Shown one piece after another: positions 7,831-16,269 of a stretch of 37,843 bases of DNA. A program made the position numbers and the translations under genes. The DNA comes from Myxococcales bacterium (GTDB taxonomy: Bacteria; Myxococcota_A; Polyangia; Polyangiales; Polyangiaceae). How positions within the stretch are numbered: position 1 is the first letter of the stretch; every line of letters starts with the position of its first letter. The DNA is taken from the NCBI GenBank assembly GCA_021778125.1, contig JAJYCT010000010.1:1-37843 (forward strand). Direction: 5' to 3'. A model generated the notes under the pieces. That model searched no databases. It saw nothing but the letters and a program-made list of their open reading frames with translations, and was not told the DNA's origin.

Positions 7831-8106
7831 ATGGCCGAGCAGGGAACTTCGCAGACGCAGCAAATCAAGGACGGCTTCAAGAAGGCGATGGAGGACCACG
7901 CGGCGCGCGTCGAGAGCGCGTTCGTCGAGATGGCCAAGCTCGAGGAGAAGGGCCTCGAGCAAGCCTGCGCGCAGCTTGACGAGGCCACGCGACTCACGAA
8001 GGTCAGCCTCGCGTACGCGAGCGAGCTTGCCGCCCAGTGGCGCAAGCTCGTCGTCGACGCGGCTCGTCGGACGACCGACATGGTCTCGGGCGCCGGGAGC
8101 CACTGA
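7831..8106 (+). CDS. small phasin-like protein
   Basis: This is a 91-aa, all-helical amphipathic protein with no Cys-rich, signal or membrane segment. The run KDGFKKAMEDHAARVESAFV and the following heptad-like stretch (EMAKLEEKGLEQACAQLDEA, then SLAYASELAAQWRKL) resemble phasins, the proteins that coat PHA granules. The start is the ATG at 7831 with GGAGG ten bases upstream; an in-frame TTG further up has no ribosome site. Its stop touches the phaC start with no gap, so the two are probably made in a fixed ratio. It may act as the small partner subunit of PhaC instead of, or in addition to, coating granules. The family call is by character and context, not by a signature motif. Confidence 0.78.
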   Translation: MAEQGTSQTQQIKDGFKKAMEDHAARVESAFVEMAKLEEKGLEQACAQLDEATRLTKVSLAYASELAAQWRKLVVDAARRTTDMVSGAGSH

Positions 8107-9095
8107 GTGGCGACGCTCGCCGCGACTCCGAGGGACGTCCTCTGGCGCGACGGGACGGCGTCGCTGTACCGCTTCCGCCGGTCTGCGAGCGCGCCGCCGG
8201 CGGGGGCGCTGCCCGTCCTGGTCGTCCCCTCGATGATCAACAAGTGGTACGTCGTCGATCTCCGCCCGGGTGCGAGCCTGGTCGAGGCCCTGGTGGCCGG
8301 CGGGCTCGACGTGTACTGCCTCGACTGGGGGGTCGCGCAGGACGAGGATCGCTACCTCGCATGGGACGACGTGCTTGCCCGGTTGGGTCGCGCCGTGCGC
8401 TTCACGGAGCGGGCCGCCGGCAGCAAGCGCGTCGGGCTGCTCGGCTACTGCATGGGCGCGACGCTCGCGGGCATCTACAGCGCGCTCGACCCATCGCACG
8501 TGGCAGCGTTCGTCAACCTCGCCGGGCCGTTCGACTTCTCGCACGGAGGTCTACTCCGGACGATGGTCGATCCCCAGTGGTTCGACGCCACCGCGATCGC
8601 CGAGGCCGGCAACGTGACGCCCGACCAGATGCAGAGTGGCTTCGTGGCCCTGCGGCCCAGCGCGCAGGTCGCGAAGTGGGTCAGCCTCATCGATCGCGCT
8701 CACGATGCCGCGTCCCGGGAGGCGTTCGACGCCCTCGAGGCGTGGGCCGGGGACAACATCCCGTTTCCGGCGAGTGCGTACGCGACCTACATCGAGGAAC
8801 TCTACCAGAAGAACTCGCTCGTGAAGGGCGAGCACCACGTGCGCGGCCGGCGCGTCGACCTGGGCAACATCACCTGCCCGGTCCTGACGATTGCCGCCGA
8901 GCGCGACATCATCTGCCCGCTGCCTGCGGCGCGGGCGCTCAACGAGACCTGCGGCAGCCCCGACAAGGAGCTGATCGTCGTCCCCGGCGGCCACGTCGGC
9001 GCGGTGGTCGGCAGTCGTGCGCCCAAGGTCCTCTACCCCGCGATGCGGGACTGGCTGCGAGCACGGCTCGCGACGACGGAAGCGAGGGAGACGAC

Positions 9096-9105
<10 letters not shown>
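8107..9105 (+). CDS. phaC: class III-size PHA synthase PhaC
   Basis: This 332-aa enzyme polymerises 3-hydroxyacyl-CoA into PHA at the granule surface. The alpha/beta-hydrolase fold has the synthase version of the lipase box, GYCMG, so the nucleophile is Cys115 rather than Ser. The other catalytic residues are Asp267 in AERDIICP and His296 in GGHVG. The N-terminal PSMINKWYVVDLRPGASLVE and DVYCLDWG segments are typical of PhaC. The length fits class III or IV synthases (about 355 residues), which need a partner subunit, not class I (near 590). The GTG at 8107 follows the phasin stop directly, and the end overlaps the reductase start by ten bases. The partner is probably one of the two 91-aa proteins in this window. 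Confidence 0.95.
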
Positions 9106-9845
<740 letters not shown>

Positions 9846-9857
9846 GACGCCCGGCGT

Positions 9858-9884
9858 GGGGGCGGCCGCTCGCTGGCCGCCCCC
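9858..9884 (+). terminator. strong hairpin between phaB and the depolymerase gene
   Basis: A perfect 10-bp stem, GGGGGCGGCC and GGCCGCCCCC, encloses a 7-base loop. No T-run follows. It may be a partial terminator or an RNA-stability element that sets different expression for the synthesis genes and the depolymerase. The ribosome site AAAGGAGA of the next gene lies just after it. Confidence 0.5.
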
Positions 9885-9906
9885 GCCCGTGGCAAAGGAG
9901 AGACTC

Positions 9907-10998
9907 ATGCGGACATCGCTATGCGGTCCATCCCTGCTGCTCCTCGCGCTGTGCGCGTGCGGGGGAGGAGGCGCGTCGGCGTCCGGGGTGGGCGTCCCCT
10001 ACGACGCTGGAGACGCCGTCGACGGCGGCGCGCTCCACGGCGTCGACGGTGGCCCGGACGGGGCCGCCGGCGCGAGCCTCGACGGCGGAGCGTCCGACGG
10101 GGCAACCGCGACCGGCGACGGAGGGGCGCTGCTGCCCCGCACCTACGGGGGCCGGCAGTACTTGCTCTACGTCCCCGCCGCGTACGCCGCGGCGTCTCCC
10201 GCGCCGCTCGTCGTGATGCTCCATGGCTGCACGCAGGATCCGGCCGACTTCGCGGCGGGGACCGCCATGGACACGCAGGCCGAGGCGGCGGGGTTCCTGG
10301 TCGCCTACCCCGACGAGCCCACGAGCGCGAACGCGGACAAGTGCTGGAACTGGTTCCTACCCGGCGACCAGGCGCGCGGCGCCGGGGAGCCGGCCCTGCT
10401 GGCCGGCCTCGTCGGTAACGTCGCCGGGGACTACAGCGTCGATCCGCGGCGCGTCTTCGCCGCAGGGCTGTCGGCGGGCGCGGCGATGGCCGTGATCGTC
10501 GGAGCGACCTACCCGGACGTCTTCGCGGCGATCGCCGTCCACTCCGGGCTCGAGTACCAGGCCGCCAGCGATGCGACGTCGGCCATCGCGGCCGCCGGCT
10601 CCGGGGGGCCGGATCCCAAGGCGCAGGGGGACCTTGCCTACTCGGCCATGGGCACGGTCGCGCGCCCGGTCCCGGTCATCGTCTTCCACGGCGACGCGGA
10701 CGGGGTCGTCAACGTGATCAACGGACAGCAGGTCGCCTCGGCGTGGGTCGAGACCGACTCGCGCGCCGGCGCCCAGGTCGCCGCCCCCACGACCAGCAGC
10801 GGTTCGGCAGGTGGTAAGACGTTCTCGCGGACGACCTACGGCGACGCGACCACGTCGAAGAGCCTCGTCGACCTTTACGTCGTTCACGGTCTCGCCCACG
10901 CCTGGAGCGGAGGCAGCTCTGCCGGGACGTTCACCGATCCGAGCGCACCTGACGCTACCGCCCTCATCTGGCAGTTCTTCGCGAGCCATGGGCGCTAG
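9907..10998 (+). CDS. lipoprotein PHB-depolymerase-type esterase (CE1/LpqC family)
   Basis: This is a 363-aa exported hydrolase. The signal ends in the lipobox LCAC with the lipid Cys at about 18, followed by an Asp/Gly/Ala linker to about residue 75. The catalytic domain has HGC in VVMLHGCTQD, which is typical of the PHB depolymerase/feruloyl esterase group, the nucleophile Ser189 in AAGLSAGAAM, an acid probably at Asp265 in FHGDADGVV, and His331 in GLAHAWSGG. A WNWF motif near 147-150 is also characteristic. I chose the ATG at 9907 with AAAGGAGAGACTC before it. Being on the surface, it cannot reach internal granules, so external PHA or another ester polymer is the likely substrate. A feruloyl or acetyl-xylan esterase is the alternative. 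Confidence 0.87.
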   Translation: MRTSLCGPSLLLLALCACGGGGASASGVGVPYDAGDAVDGGALHGVDGGPDGAAGASLDGGASDGATATGDGGALLPRTYGGRQYLLYVPAAYAAASPAPLVVMLHGCTQDPADFAAGTAMDTQAEAAGFLVAYPDEPTSANADKCWNWFLPGDQARGAGEPALLAGLVGNVAGDYSVDPRRVFAAGLSAGAAMAVIVGATYPDVFAAIAVHSGLEYQAASDATSAIAAAGSGGPDPKAQGDLAYSAMGTVARPVPVIVFHGDADGVVNVINGQQVASAWVETDSRAGAQVAAPTTSSGSAGGKTFSRTTYGDATTSKSLVDLYVVHGLAHAWSGGSSAGTFTDPSAPDATALIWQFFASHGR

Positions 10999-11004
10999 AG
11001 AGGG

Positions 11005-11101
11005 GGCTGGTGTTTTTCGCCGGGGTCGCGTACCGCCCGAGGCGTTCCCGGCACGCGCCGCCGAACCGGGCCGCGCCGGACAAGCGCGTTTCACACCAGC
11101 C
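11005..11101. repeat. inverted repeat between convergent genes
   Basis: GGCTGGTGT (11005-11013) and ACACCAGCC (11093-11101) form perfect 9-bp arms 79 bases apart. They fill the gap between the stops of the esterase gene and the epimerase gene. The left arm is followed by TTTT. A bidirectional terminator is possible. Confidence 0.4.
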
Positions 11102-11103
11102 AC

Positions 11104-12063
11104 CTAGTCGCGCCGCTCGACGGCCGGGTGGGCCTCCAGGAACGCGAGCGTCTCGACGACGCTCTCCTCGATCGACTTCGTGGGCTTCCACCCGAGCGAC
11201 GTGATGCGCGTGGTGTCGAGCAGGATCCTGGGCGAGTCGCCGACCCACCCGCGCTCGCCGCCCGTGTAGACGATCTGGGGGGACACGTCCATCGCACGGA
11301 CGATGATCTTGACGCTGTCGTCGACCTTCAGCCAGTCGGTGTGCCCGAGGTTGTAGATCTGGATGGCGCCGCGCGACTTGTCGATCGCCGTCATCATCGC
11401 CGCCACGCAGTCGCCGACGTGCAGGTAGCTCTTCTGCTGCTGCCCGTTGCCCAGGACCTCGAGCCTCGACGGATCGCGCCGCAGCTTCCGCCAGAAGTCG
11501 TACACGTGCCCGTGCGTGTAGCGGGGGCCGAGCAGCGACACGAAGCGGAAGATCCACGCGCGGAAGTCGAAACCGAGCGCGTACGACGTGAGCAGCCCCT
11601 CGGCGGCGACCTTGCTCGTCGCGTAGATCGACGTCTGCACCGGGAAGGGCGCGTCCTCCGGCGTCGGCAGGATCGCCGACTCGCCGTAGACCGACCCGGT
11701 GGACGCGAACGCGATCTCGCGCGCCCCCGCCGCCCGCATCGCCTCGAGGACGTTCTGCGTGGCGACGATGTTCTGGTCGATGCACTTGCGGGGCTCTTTG
11801 AGGTTGTCCTTGATGTCGGCGTTGGCCGCCATGTGGAACACGAAGTCGACGCCCCGCATCTCGAGGTCGAGCTTCTTCTGGTCGAGCAGGTCGGCCTCGA
11901 CGAGGCGCAGCCGGTCGTCGCGCGGCACGAACTCGCGCCGCCCCGTCGAGAAGTTGTCGAACACCGTCACGCGCGCGCCCTGCGCGAGCAGCGAGTCGGC
12001 GACGTGGCTCCCGATGAAGCCGCCGCCGCCGGTGACCATGACGTGCCGACCGGCCCAGCTCAT
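11104..12063 (-). CDS. NAD-dependent nucleotide-sugar epimerase/dehydratase (extended SDR)
   Basis: This is a 319-aa extended SDR enzyme. The NAD motif TGGGGFIG is at 11-18, the HMAANAD segment near 77-83, and the active site has Ser121/Ser124 in ASTGSVYG and Tyr147-x3-Lys151 in YATSK. This resembles UDP-glucose 4-epimerase and related dehydratases. I chose the ATG at 12063; an in-frame GTG at 12078 is also possible, and both lie just after the transaldolase stop. As the last gene of the heptose operon it may act on the GDP-heptose made by the upstream enzymes (4-epimerisation or 4,6-dehydration), but a UDP-hexose substrate is equally open. Confidence 0.9.
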   Translation of the reverse strand: MSWAGRHVMVTGGGGFIGSHVADSLLAQGARVTVFDNFSTGRREFVPRDDRLRLVEADLLDQKKLDLEMRGVDFVFHMAANADIKDNLKEPRKCIDQNIVATQNVLEAMRAAGAREIAFASTGSVYGESAILPTPEDAPFPVQTSIYATSKVAAEGLLTSYALGFDFRAWIFRFVSLLGPRYTHGHVYDFWRKLRRDPSRLEVLGNGQQQKSYLHVGDCVAAMMTAIDKSRGAIQIYNLGHTDWLKVDDSVKIIVRAMDVSPQIVYTGGERGWVGDSPRILLDTTRITSLGWKPTKSIEESVVETLAFLEAHPAVERRD

Positions 12064-12081
12064 CGCGCGATCGCCCACGCC

Positions 12082-12741
12082 CTACTTCTTCGCGGAGTGG
12101 CTGCGCCAGGCGGTGTTGAACTCGTTGATCGTCTCGATCGTCCGCGGGTTCCACACCATCTTGCGCAGGATCGGCGGCGTCACCGTCGGCACGTGGGCGC
12201 CGCACTCGAGCGCCTCGTTGACGTCCATCAGGTGGCGCATCGACCCGACGATGATCTTGGACGCGAGGCCCTCGCGGTCGAGGACCTTGCGCGTGTTCTC
12301 GATGACGGGGCGCACGTCGTAGCCCATGTCGCGCACGCGGCCGCTGAAGATGCTCACGTACGTCGCGCCGCAGGTGGCCGCCAGGTACGCCTGGTTGAAG
12401 GCCATCAGGCAGGTCACGTTGGTCTTGATGTTGCGCTTGACCAGCTGGTGCAGCACGCGTAGCCCGGTCTCGCTGAAGGGGACCTTGATGGTGATGCGCG
12501 CTGGATCCCACGCGTGATAGGCGAGCGACTCGTCGACCATCTCCTTCTCGGTCTCGGTCGTGAGCTCGACCGAGACGTCGCCCCAGCTGACGGCCAGCAC
12601 CTCGCGGACGACCTCGGCCAGGTCGGCCCCGGGGCGCTCCTTGGAGATGATGAGCGGGTTGGTCGTGACGCCGGAGAGGACGCCCCAGGCGAAGAGGTCC
12701 TTGATCTCCTTCGGATCCGAGCTGTCGATGAAAAGGCCCAT
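12082..12741 (-). CDS. transaldolase family protein
   Basis: This is a 219-aa TIM-barrel protein of the small transaldolase/fructose-6-phosphate aldolase group. TTNP at 26-29 and the Schiff-base lysine Lys86 in ITIKVPF are present, with FNQAYLAATCGATYVSIF and IVGSMRH further on. Enzymes of this group transfer or release dihydroxyacetone units, and transaldolase makes sedoheptulose 7-phosphate. That is the entry metabolite of the heptose genes just upstream. The ATG at 12741 has GGAG eight to nine bases before it. An 82-base gap to gmhB holds CTGAAA-N18-GATACT on the minus strand (12827-12798), so it could also be transcribed separately. Transaldolase versus aldolase activity is not decided by sequence. 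Confidence 0.9.
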   Translation of the reverse strand: MGLFIDSSDPKEIKDLFAWGVLSGVTTNPLIISKERPGADLAEVVREVLAVSWGDVSVELTTETEKEMVDESLAYHAWDPARITIKVPFSETGLRVLHQLVKRNIKTNVTCLMAFNQAYLAATCGATYVSIFSGRVRDMGYDVRPVIENTRKVLDREGLASKIIVGSMRHLMDVNEALECGAHVPTVTPPILRKMVWNPRTIETINEFNTAWRSHSAKK

Positions 12742-12823
12742 GGTGATGCGCTCCCAGGTGCTAGCCGAGGTGCCGCCGCGCTACCCGCGGGCGGACGAGT
12801 ATCCTTCCTTTAGCACGGGGTTT

Positions 12824-13426
12824 TCAGGGGCGAAGCAAGATCCCGCGGGCGACGTCGGCGAGCGTGGCCCCGTGGACGTCGGGCAGCAGCCCGGCCGGTC
12901 CGCCCCGCAGCGGGCAGAGCTCGCAGCGGCTGGTGGCGAAGACGAGGCCCGTGCGCAGGCCCGCGGCGCGCCCCGCCTCGAGGTCGCCGCGCGAGTCGCC
13001 GATCATCCAGGACGCGGCGCGGTCGGCGCCGAGCCGGGTGACGACGGCGTGGAGCATCCCCGGCCTGGGCTTGCGGCACTCGCACGGCCGGGCGAGGGCC
13101 GGATCGCCGCCCTCGCCGCCGTCGGGGTGGTGCATGCACACCTCGACGGCCGCGATCCGCACGCCGGCCTCCGCGAGGCGGGTGACGAGCGCGTCGTGGG
13201 TCCGCCGGACGGCCGCGGCGGAGAACTGGCCCTTCGCGGGGGCCGGCTGGTTGGTCGCGATGGCCAGCGCGAAGCCCGCGTCCTGCAGCGCGCGCATCCC
13301 CTCGACCGCGCCCTTGAGCAGGCGGATCTGGTCGGGGTGGAAGGCGACGGTGACGCTCCCCGTCTCCTCGTCCCGGACGACGTCGATGATGGTCCCGTCG
13401 CGATCGAGGATCGCGACTCGCGTCAC
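12824..13426 (-). CDS. gmhB: D-glycero-D-manno-heptose 1,7-bisphosphate phosphatase GmhB
   Basis: This 200-aa HAD-family phosphatase removes the 7-phosphate from heptose 1,7-bisphosphate. The catalytic DxD motif is Asp8/Asp10 in LDRDGT, followed by ATNQPAPAKG and a Zn-binding loop with C-x-H and C-x-C residues (CMHHPDG and PCECRKP). GDSRGDLEAGRAAGL is the C-terminal Mg motif. The GTG at 13426 shares bases with the gmhA stop (GTGA), so translation is coupled. A Cys-rich tail (SRCELCPLRGG) follows; its role is not clear. Confidence 0.93.
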   Translation of the reverse strand: MTRVAILDRDGTIIDVVRDEETGSVTVAFHPDQIRLLKGAVEGMRALQDAGFALAIATNQPAPAKGQFSAAAVRRTHDALVTRLAEAGVRIAAVEVCMHHPDGGEGGDPALARPCECRKPRPGMLHAVVTRLGADRAASWMIGDSRGDLEAGRAAGLRTGLVFATSRCELCPLRGGPAGLLPDVHGATLADVARGILLRP

Positions 13427-14025
13427 TTCACGCTCTCCCACTTCGTCGCGGACCTCTGCAGCGACGGGTGGCTGACGAGCAGGTGCCACACAACGGCGGC
13501 GAAGCCCTCGGTGTGCGGGGTGGTGCGGTCGGTCGAGATCGTCGGGATGACGACGCAGGCGTCGGCGACCCGCCGGGTGTAGCCGCCGTCGCGCCCGACG
13601 ATCCCGAAGACCTTCGCGCCGACCTCCTTCGCGAGCTCGAGCGAGCGGACGAGGTTCACGCTGACGTTCTTCTCGCGGTTGCCGCCGCCGACCGAGAAGA
13701 CGAGCAGGCCGTCGCCCTTCCTGAGGCGCGAGCCCTTGAGCCACTCCGAGAAGGTCGTGTCCCAGCCCTCGTCGTTGGTGCGCGCGGTGAGCTCGCTCAC
13801 GTTGTCGGTCGGCGCGTACGCCTCGAAGCCGCAGAGCTTGCGGAAGTCGTTGACGGCGTGGCTCGCGTGGCCGGCGCTGCCGCCGACGCCGAGGATGAAC
13901 AGGCGCCCGCCAGCCGCGCGCACGGACGCGAGCCCCGCGACGAGCGCCTCGATCGCCGAGGCGTCCAGCTTGTGAATGAGCTCGAGGCTCTCGTCCAGGT
14001 ACTTCTTCGAGAAGGTGTCAGTCAT
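13423..14025 (-). CDS. gmhA: phosphoheptose isomerase GmhA
   Basis: This is a 200-aa SIS-domain sugar isomerase that converts sedoheptulose 7-phosphate into D-glycero-D-manno-heptose 7-phosphate. The sugar-phosphate loop GVGGSAGHASH is at about 46-56. NDFRK follows, with the second SIS element SVGGGNREKNVSVNL and a C-terminal helix with TEGFAAVVWHLL. It starts six bases after the hddA stop and overlaps gmhB. The genes around it (kinase, phosphatase, nucleotidyltransferase) complete the pathway, which makes the specific isomerase call stronger than the SIS domain alone. Confidence 0.93.
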   Translation of the reverse strand: MTDTFSKKYLDESLELIHKLDASAIEALVAGLASVRAAGGRLFILGVGGSAGHASHAVNDFRKLCGFEAYAPTDNVSELTARTNDEGWDTTFSEWLKGSRLRKGDGLLVFSVGGGNREKNVSVNLVRSLELAKEVGAKVFGIVGRDGGYTRRVADACVVIPTISTDRTTPHTEGFAAVVWHLLVSHPSLQRSATKWESVK

Positions 14026-14031
14026 GGAATG

Positions 14032-15027
14032 TCAGGACCTGTGGAAGTTGGCCATGATGCGGGCGCCGTCGAAGTCGAAGCGGAAGCGCATGGCGCGAAG
14101 GCCCCGCGCGGCGAGCACGTCGTGCACCCGGCGGCGCTCGGCCGCGCGCACGTAGAACATGAAGAAGCCGCCGCCGCCGGCGCCCATCAGCTTGCCGCCG
14201 ATGGCGCCCGCCTTGCGGGCCGCCTCGTAGTGCTCGTCGATCGCCGAGTCGGCCATGTTGACCGCGAGCTTGCGCTTGTTGGTCCAGTGCTCGTGGAGCA
14301 TCTCGCCGTACCTGTCGATCTCGCCGTTCAGGAGGATGCGCTTGGTCTCGACCCCCAGCTCCTTGATGCGGTGCATGCGCTGCACGGCCGCGTCCCGGTC
14401 CTCGACGATCGTCTTCTGCTGCTCCTTGAGCACCGCGGACGCCGAGCGCTCGACGCCGGAGTAGTAGATGATGAGGTTGGACTCGAGGTCGTCGATGATC
14501 TCCTCGCGCACGGGCAGCCGCTCGACGTCGACCGAGCCGTCGCGGTGGAACGTCAGCGCCGTGATGCCGCCGAAGGCCGCGATGTACTGGTCCTGCTTGC
14601 CGATCGGCTCCTTGAGGATGTCGATCTCGAGCTCGCAGGCCTCGCGCGCGAGCTGCTCGGCCGGGACGAACTCGCGCTTGTACGCGTGCAGGCCGTTGAG
14701 CAGGGCCACCGTGAAGCTGCTCGACGAGCCCAGGCCCGTGTTCGCGGGCACGTCGGCCAGGCTGTGCAGCTCGAGCCCGCGCTCGAAGCCCGTCATGCGC
14801 AGGGCGGCCTTGAAGATGCGGTGCTTGATGGCGTCGACCGAGTCGACGATCTCGCTCTCCGAGTACGCGAGGCGGATGTTGTTCTGGAAGCGGCGCGCGA
14901 CGCAGACGTTGACGAACTTGTCGACGGCCGCCGCGACGAGGAAGCCGCCGTGCTCGCGCGAGTAGCTGGGCAGGTCGGTCCCGCCGCCGCCGAGGGAGAA
15001 GCGCACGGGGGCGCGTGAGACGATCAT
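14032..15027 (-). CDS. hddA: D-glycero-D-manno-heptose 7-phosphate kinase HddA (GHMP family)
   Basis: This is a 331-aa GHMP kinase. The N-terminal APVRFSLGGGGTDLPSY is the family signature of the HddA/fucose kinase branch, and the ATP motif PANTGLGSSSS is at about 94-104. The C-terminal GAIGGKLMGAGGGGFFMFY is the third GHMP motif. It would phosphorylate the 1-position of heptose 7-phosphate to give the substrate of GmhB. The ATG at 15027 overlaps the stop of the upstream nucleotidyltransferase (ATGA). Confidence 0.92.
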   Translation of the reverse strand: MIVSRAPVRFSLGGGGTDLPSYSREHGGFLVAAAVDKFVNVCVARRFQNNIRLAYSESEIVDSVDAIKHRIFKAALRMTGFERGLELHSLADVPANTGLGSSSSFTVALLNGLHAYKREFVPAEQLAREACELEIDILKEPIGKQDQYIAAFGGITALTFHRDGSVDVERLPVREEIIDDLESNLIIYYSGVERSASAVLKEQQKTIVEDRDAAVQRMHRIKELGVETKRILLNGEIDRYGEMLHEHWTNKRKLAVNMADSAIDEHYEAARKAGAIGGKLMGAGGGGFFMFYVRAAERRRVHDVLAARGLRAMRFRFDFDGARIMANFHRS

Positions 15028-15728
15028 GGTGAAACTCTCGTGGAAAGGTGCCGATCGAGGGCCGCGAGCCCGTCGGGCGAGCCAATTTCGAAGAACCTCT
15101 CACGGGCGATGCACGCTCGCAAGCGCTTCCGGCGCGACAGATCCCTCTGGATCGCGTCGAATCCGCGGGCCTCGCCCGCCGGCAGAGCCGCGAGCAGCTC
15201 GCGCCGGACCGCGGTCGCGCCGTAGTCGATGTGGTCGAACGCGGGAGCGCTCTGCCCCTTCTCGTAGCGAACGACCCAGGTGCCATCGGTGACGACGTTC
15301 GACGCGTCCCACGCGCCGTCGTTCTTGTAGACGGCCATCACCGCGTCGCAGTCGTCGTGTTCGGCGAGGATGCGCAGCGGCTCGCCGTAGTCGAAGGGCA
15401 GGTAGCTGTCGCCATACGTGACGAGGAAGGTCGGCTCGAGCAGCTCGAGCGCGGCGCGGATGGCCCCGGCGGTCCCCAGGAGCCTGGGGCCCTCGTGCGC
15501 CCAGCGCACGCGCACCCCCAGGTGCGCGCCGTCGCCGACGTGCGCCTCGATCTGCTCGGCGAGGTGCGCGACGCACATGACGACGTCGCGCACGCCGCAC
15601 GCCCCGAGCCTCTCGAGCTGCCAGTCCACGAACGGCCGCCCGGCGACCTCGAGCATCGACTTGGGCACGGTCAGCGTCCTGGGACGCATGCGCGTCGCCA
15701 GGCCGCCCGCCAGAATCACGGCTTGCAC
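15024..15728 (-). CDS. hddC: sugar-1-phosphate nucleotidyltransferase, probable GDP-heptose synthase HddC
   Basis: This is a 234-aa nucleotidyltransferase. The N-terminal LAGGLATRMRP (6-16) and VPKSMLEVAG are the nucleotide-binding signature, and YGDSYLP near 106 is the metal site. In the company of hddA, gmhA and gmhB it is most likely the guanylyltransferase that makes GDP-D-glycero-D-manno-heptose. The family also contains glucose and mannose transferases, so the substrate is set by context. The start is the GTG at 15728. It is the first gene of the operon and divergent from the tRNA-Lys gene. Confidence 0.86.
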   Translation of the reverse strand: MQAVILAGGLATRMRPRTLTVPKSMLEVAGRPFVDWQLERLGACGVRDVVMCVAHLAEQIEAHVGDGAHLGVRVRWAHEGPRLLGTAGAIRAALELLEPTFLVTYGDSYLPFDYGEPLRILAEHDDCDAVMAVYKNDGAWDASNVVTDGTWVVRYEKGQSAPAFDHIDYGATAVRRELLAALPAGEARGFDAIQRDLSRRKRLRACIARERFFEIGSPDGLAALDRHLSTRVSP

Positions 15729-15759
15729 GGGGGATGCGCTCTAGCAGAGTGGAGCGCGC

Positions 15760-15788
15760 TTGACACGCCCGCGCGCGCCGGGTAGCAG
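15760..15788 (+). promoter_or_regulatory. sigma-70 promoter of the tRNA-Lys gene
   Basis: A perfect TTGACA at 15760-15765 is followed after 17 bases by TAGCAG at 15783-15788 (three of six). Transcription would begin about ten bases before the tRNA at 15807. Confidence 0.55.
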
Positions 15789-15806
15789 ATGCGCCCCCGG
15801 AGCCTC

Positions 15807-15879
15807 GGGCCATTAGCTCAATTGGTAGAGCAGCGGACTCTTAATCCGTTGGCTGACAGTTCAAGTCTGTCATGGCCCA
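15807..15879 (+). tRNA. tRNA-Lys (anticodon CTT)
   Basis: A full cloverleaf can be drawn. The acceptor arms GGGCCAT and ATGGCCC pair, AGCTC-AATTGGTA-GAGC forms the D arm, and GCGGA-CTCTTAA-TCCGT forms the anticodon arm with CTT in the loop. GACAG-TTCAAGT-CTGTC is the T arm, and A is the discriminator base. The 3' CCA is not encoded. No second copy of its 3' end was seen, so it does not look like a used integration site. Confidence 0.97.
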
Positions 15880-16269
15880 CCCAGAACCACCCGATGCCTC
15901 GTGCGCGAGCGCCCCGCGCCGCACGGCGGCGTCCCGCTCCCGTCTGCGTTCCCCGTCGCCAGCGCGCGTCGGCGCCCCCGCCACGGCCAAGCCTCCGCCG
16001 TCGTGTCGCCCCGACGGTATGTGTGCGCAATTACAAGCGCACGATATTCATGGAAGATTCACGAAGGTCTTCCTTGTGGTCAAGGTCGGCCGTGGTTATG
16101 TGTGCCGTATCACCACTTGGTGGTTACTTCCTCCACGTTAGGCGGAAGCCCCCGCCGTGGAGCGTCATTTGCTCCTAAGGGGGCACGGGGAGCCTGTTCC
16201 GGGGGCACGTCGGGCATCGCGTGTGCAAACGGAGAGAGCCTCTCCCCCAATCCATACACGGTCGCAGCC
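15880..16269 (+). other. non-coding leader region before the EPS sugar-transferase gene
   Basis: These 390 bases hold no convincing gene and are less GC-rich than the surroundings near 16030-16140. They contain two small hairpins: GGCGG-AAGCCC-CCGCC (16141-16156) and GGAGC-GTCATTT-GCTCC (16159-16175). There are also two direct repeats of GGGGGCACG (16179-16187 and 16201-16209) spaced 22 bases apart, and GGAGAG-AGC-CTCTCC just before the gene. Open frames across the region have no ribosome site and no family likeness. Confidence 0.6.
16158..16175 (+). promoter_or_regulatory. candidate sigma-54 promoter of the EPS sugar-transferase gene
   Basis: TGGAGCG-TCAT-TTGCT matches the sigma-54 form TGGCACG-N4-TTGCW at five of seven and five of five positions, with the required ten bases between the GG (16159-16160) and GC (16171-16172) pairs. 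It overlaps a small hairpin, so chance is possible. Confidence 0.35.

Noticed and set aside
15807..15879. tRNA-Lys as an attachment site for an integrated island holding the EPS genes
   Set aside because: No integrase and no repeat of the tRNA 3' end was seen, and base composition and codon use do not shift clearly beyond it.
16141..16175. Two hairpins before the sugar-transferase gene as a terminator or c-di-GMP riboswitch
   Set aside because: No T-run follows either stem, and none of the conserved riboswitch core elements could be matched; listed only as leader features.
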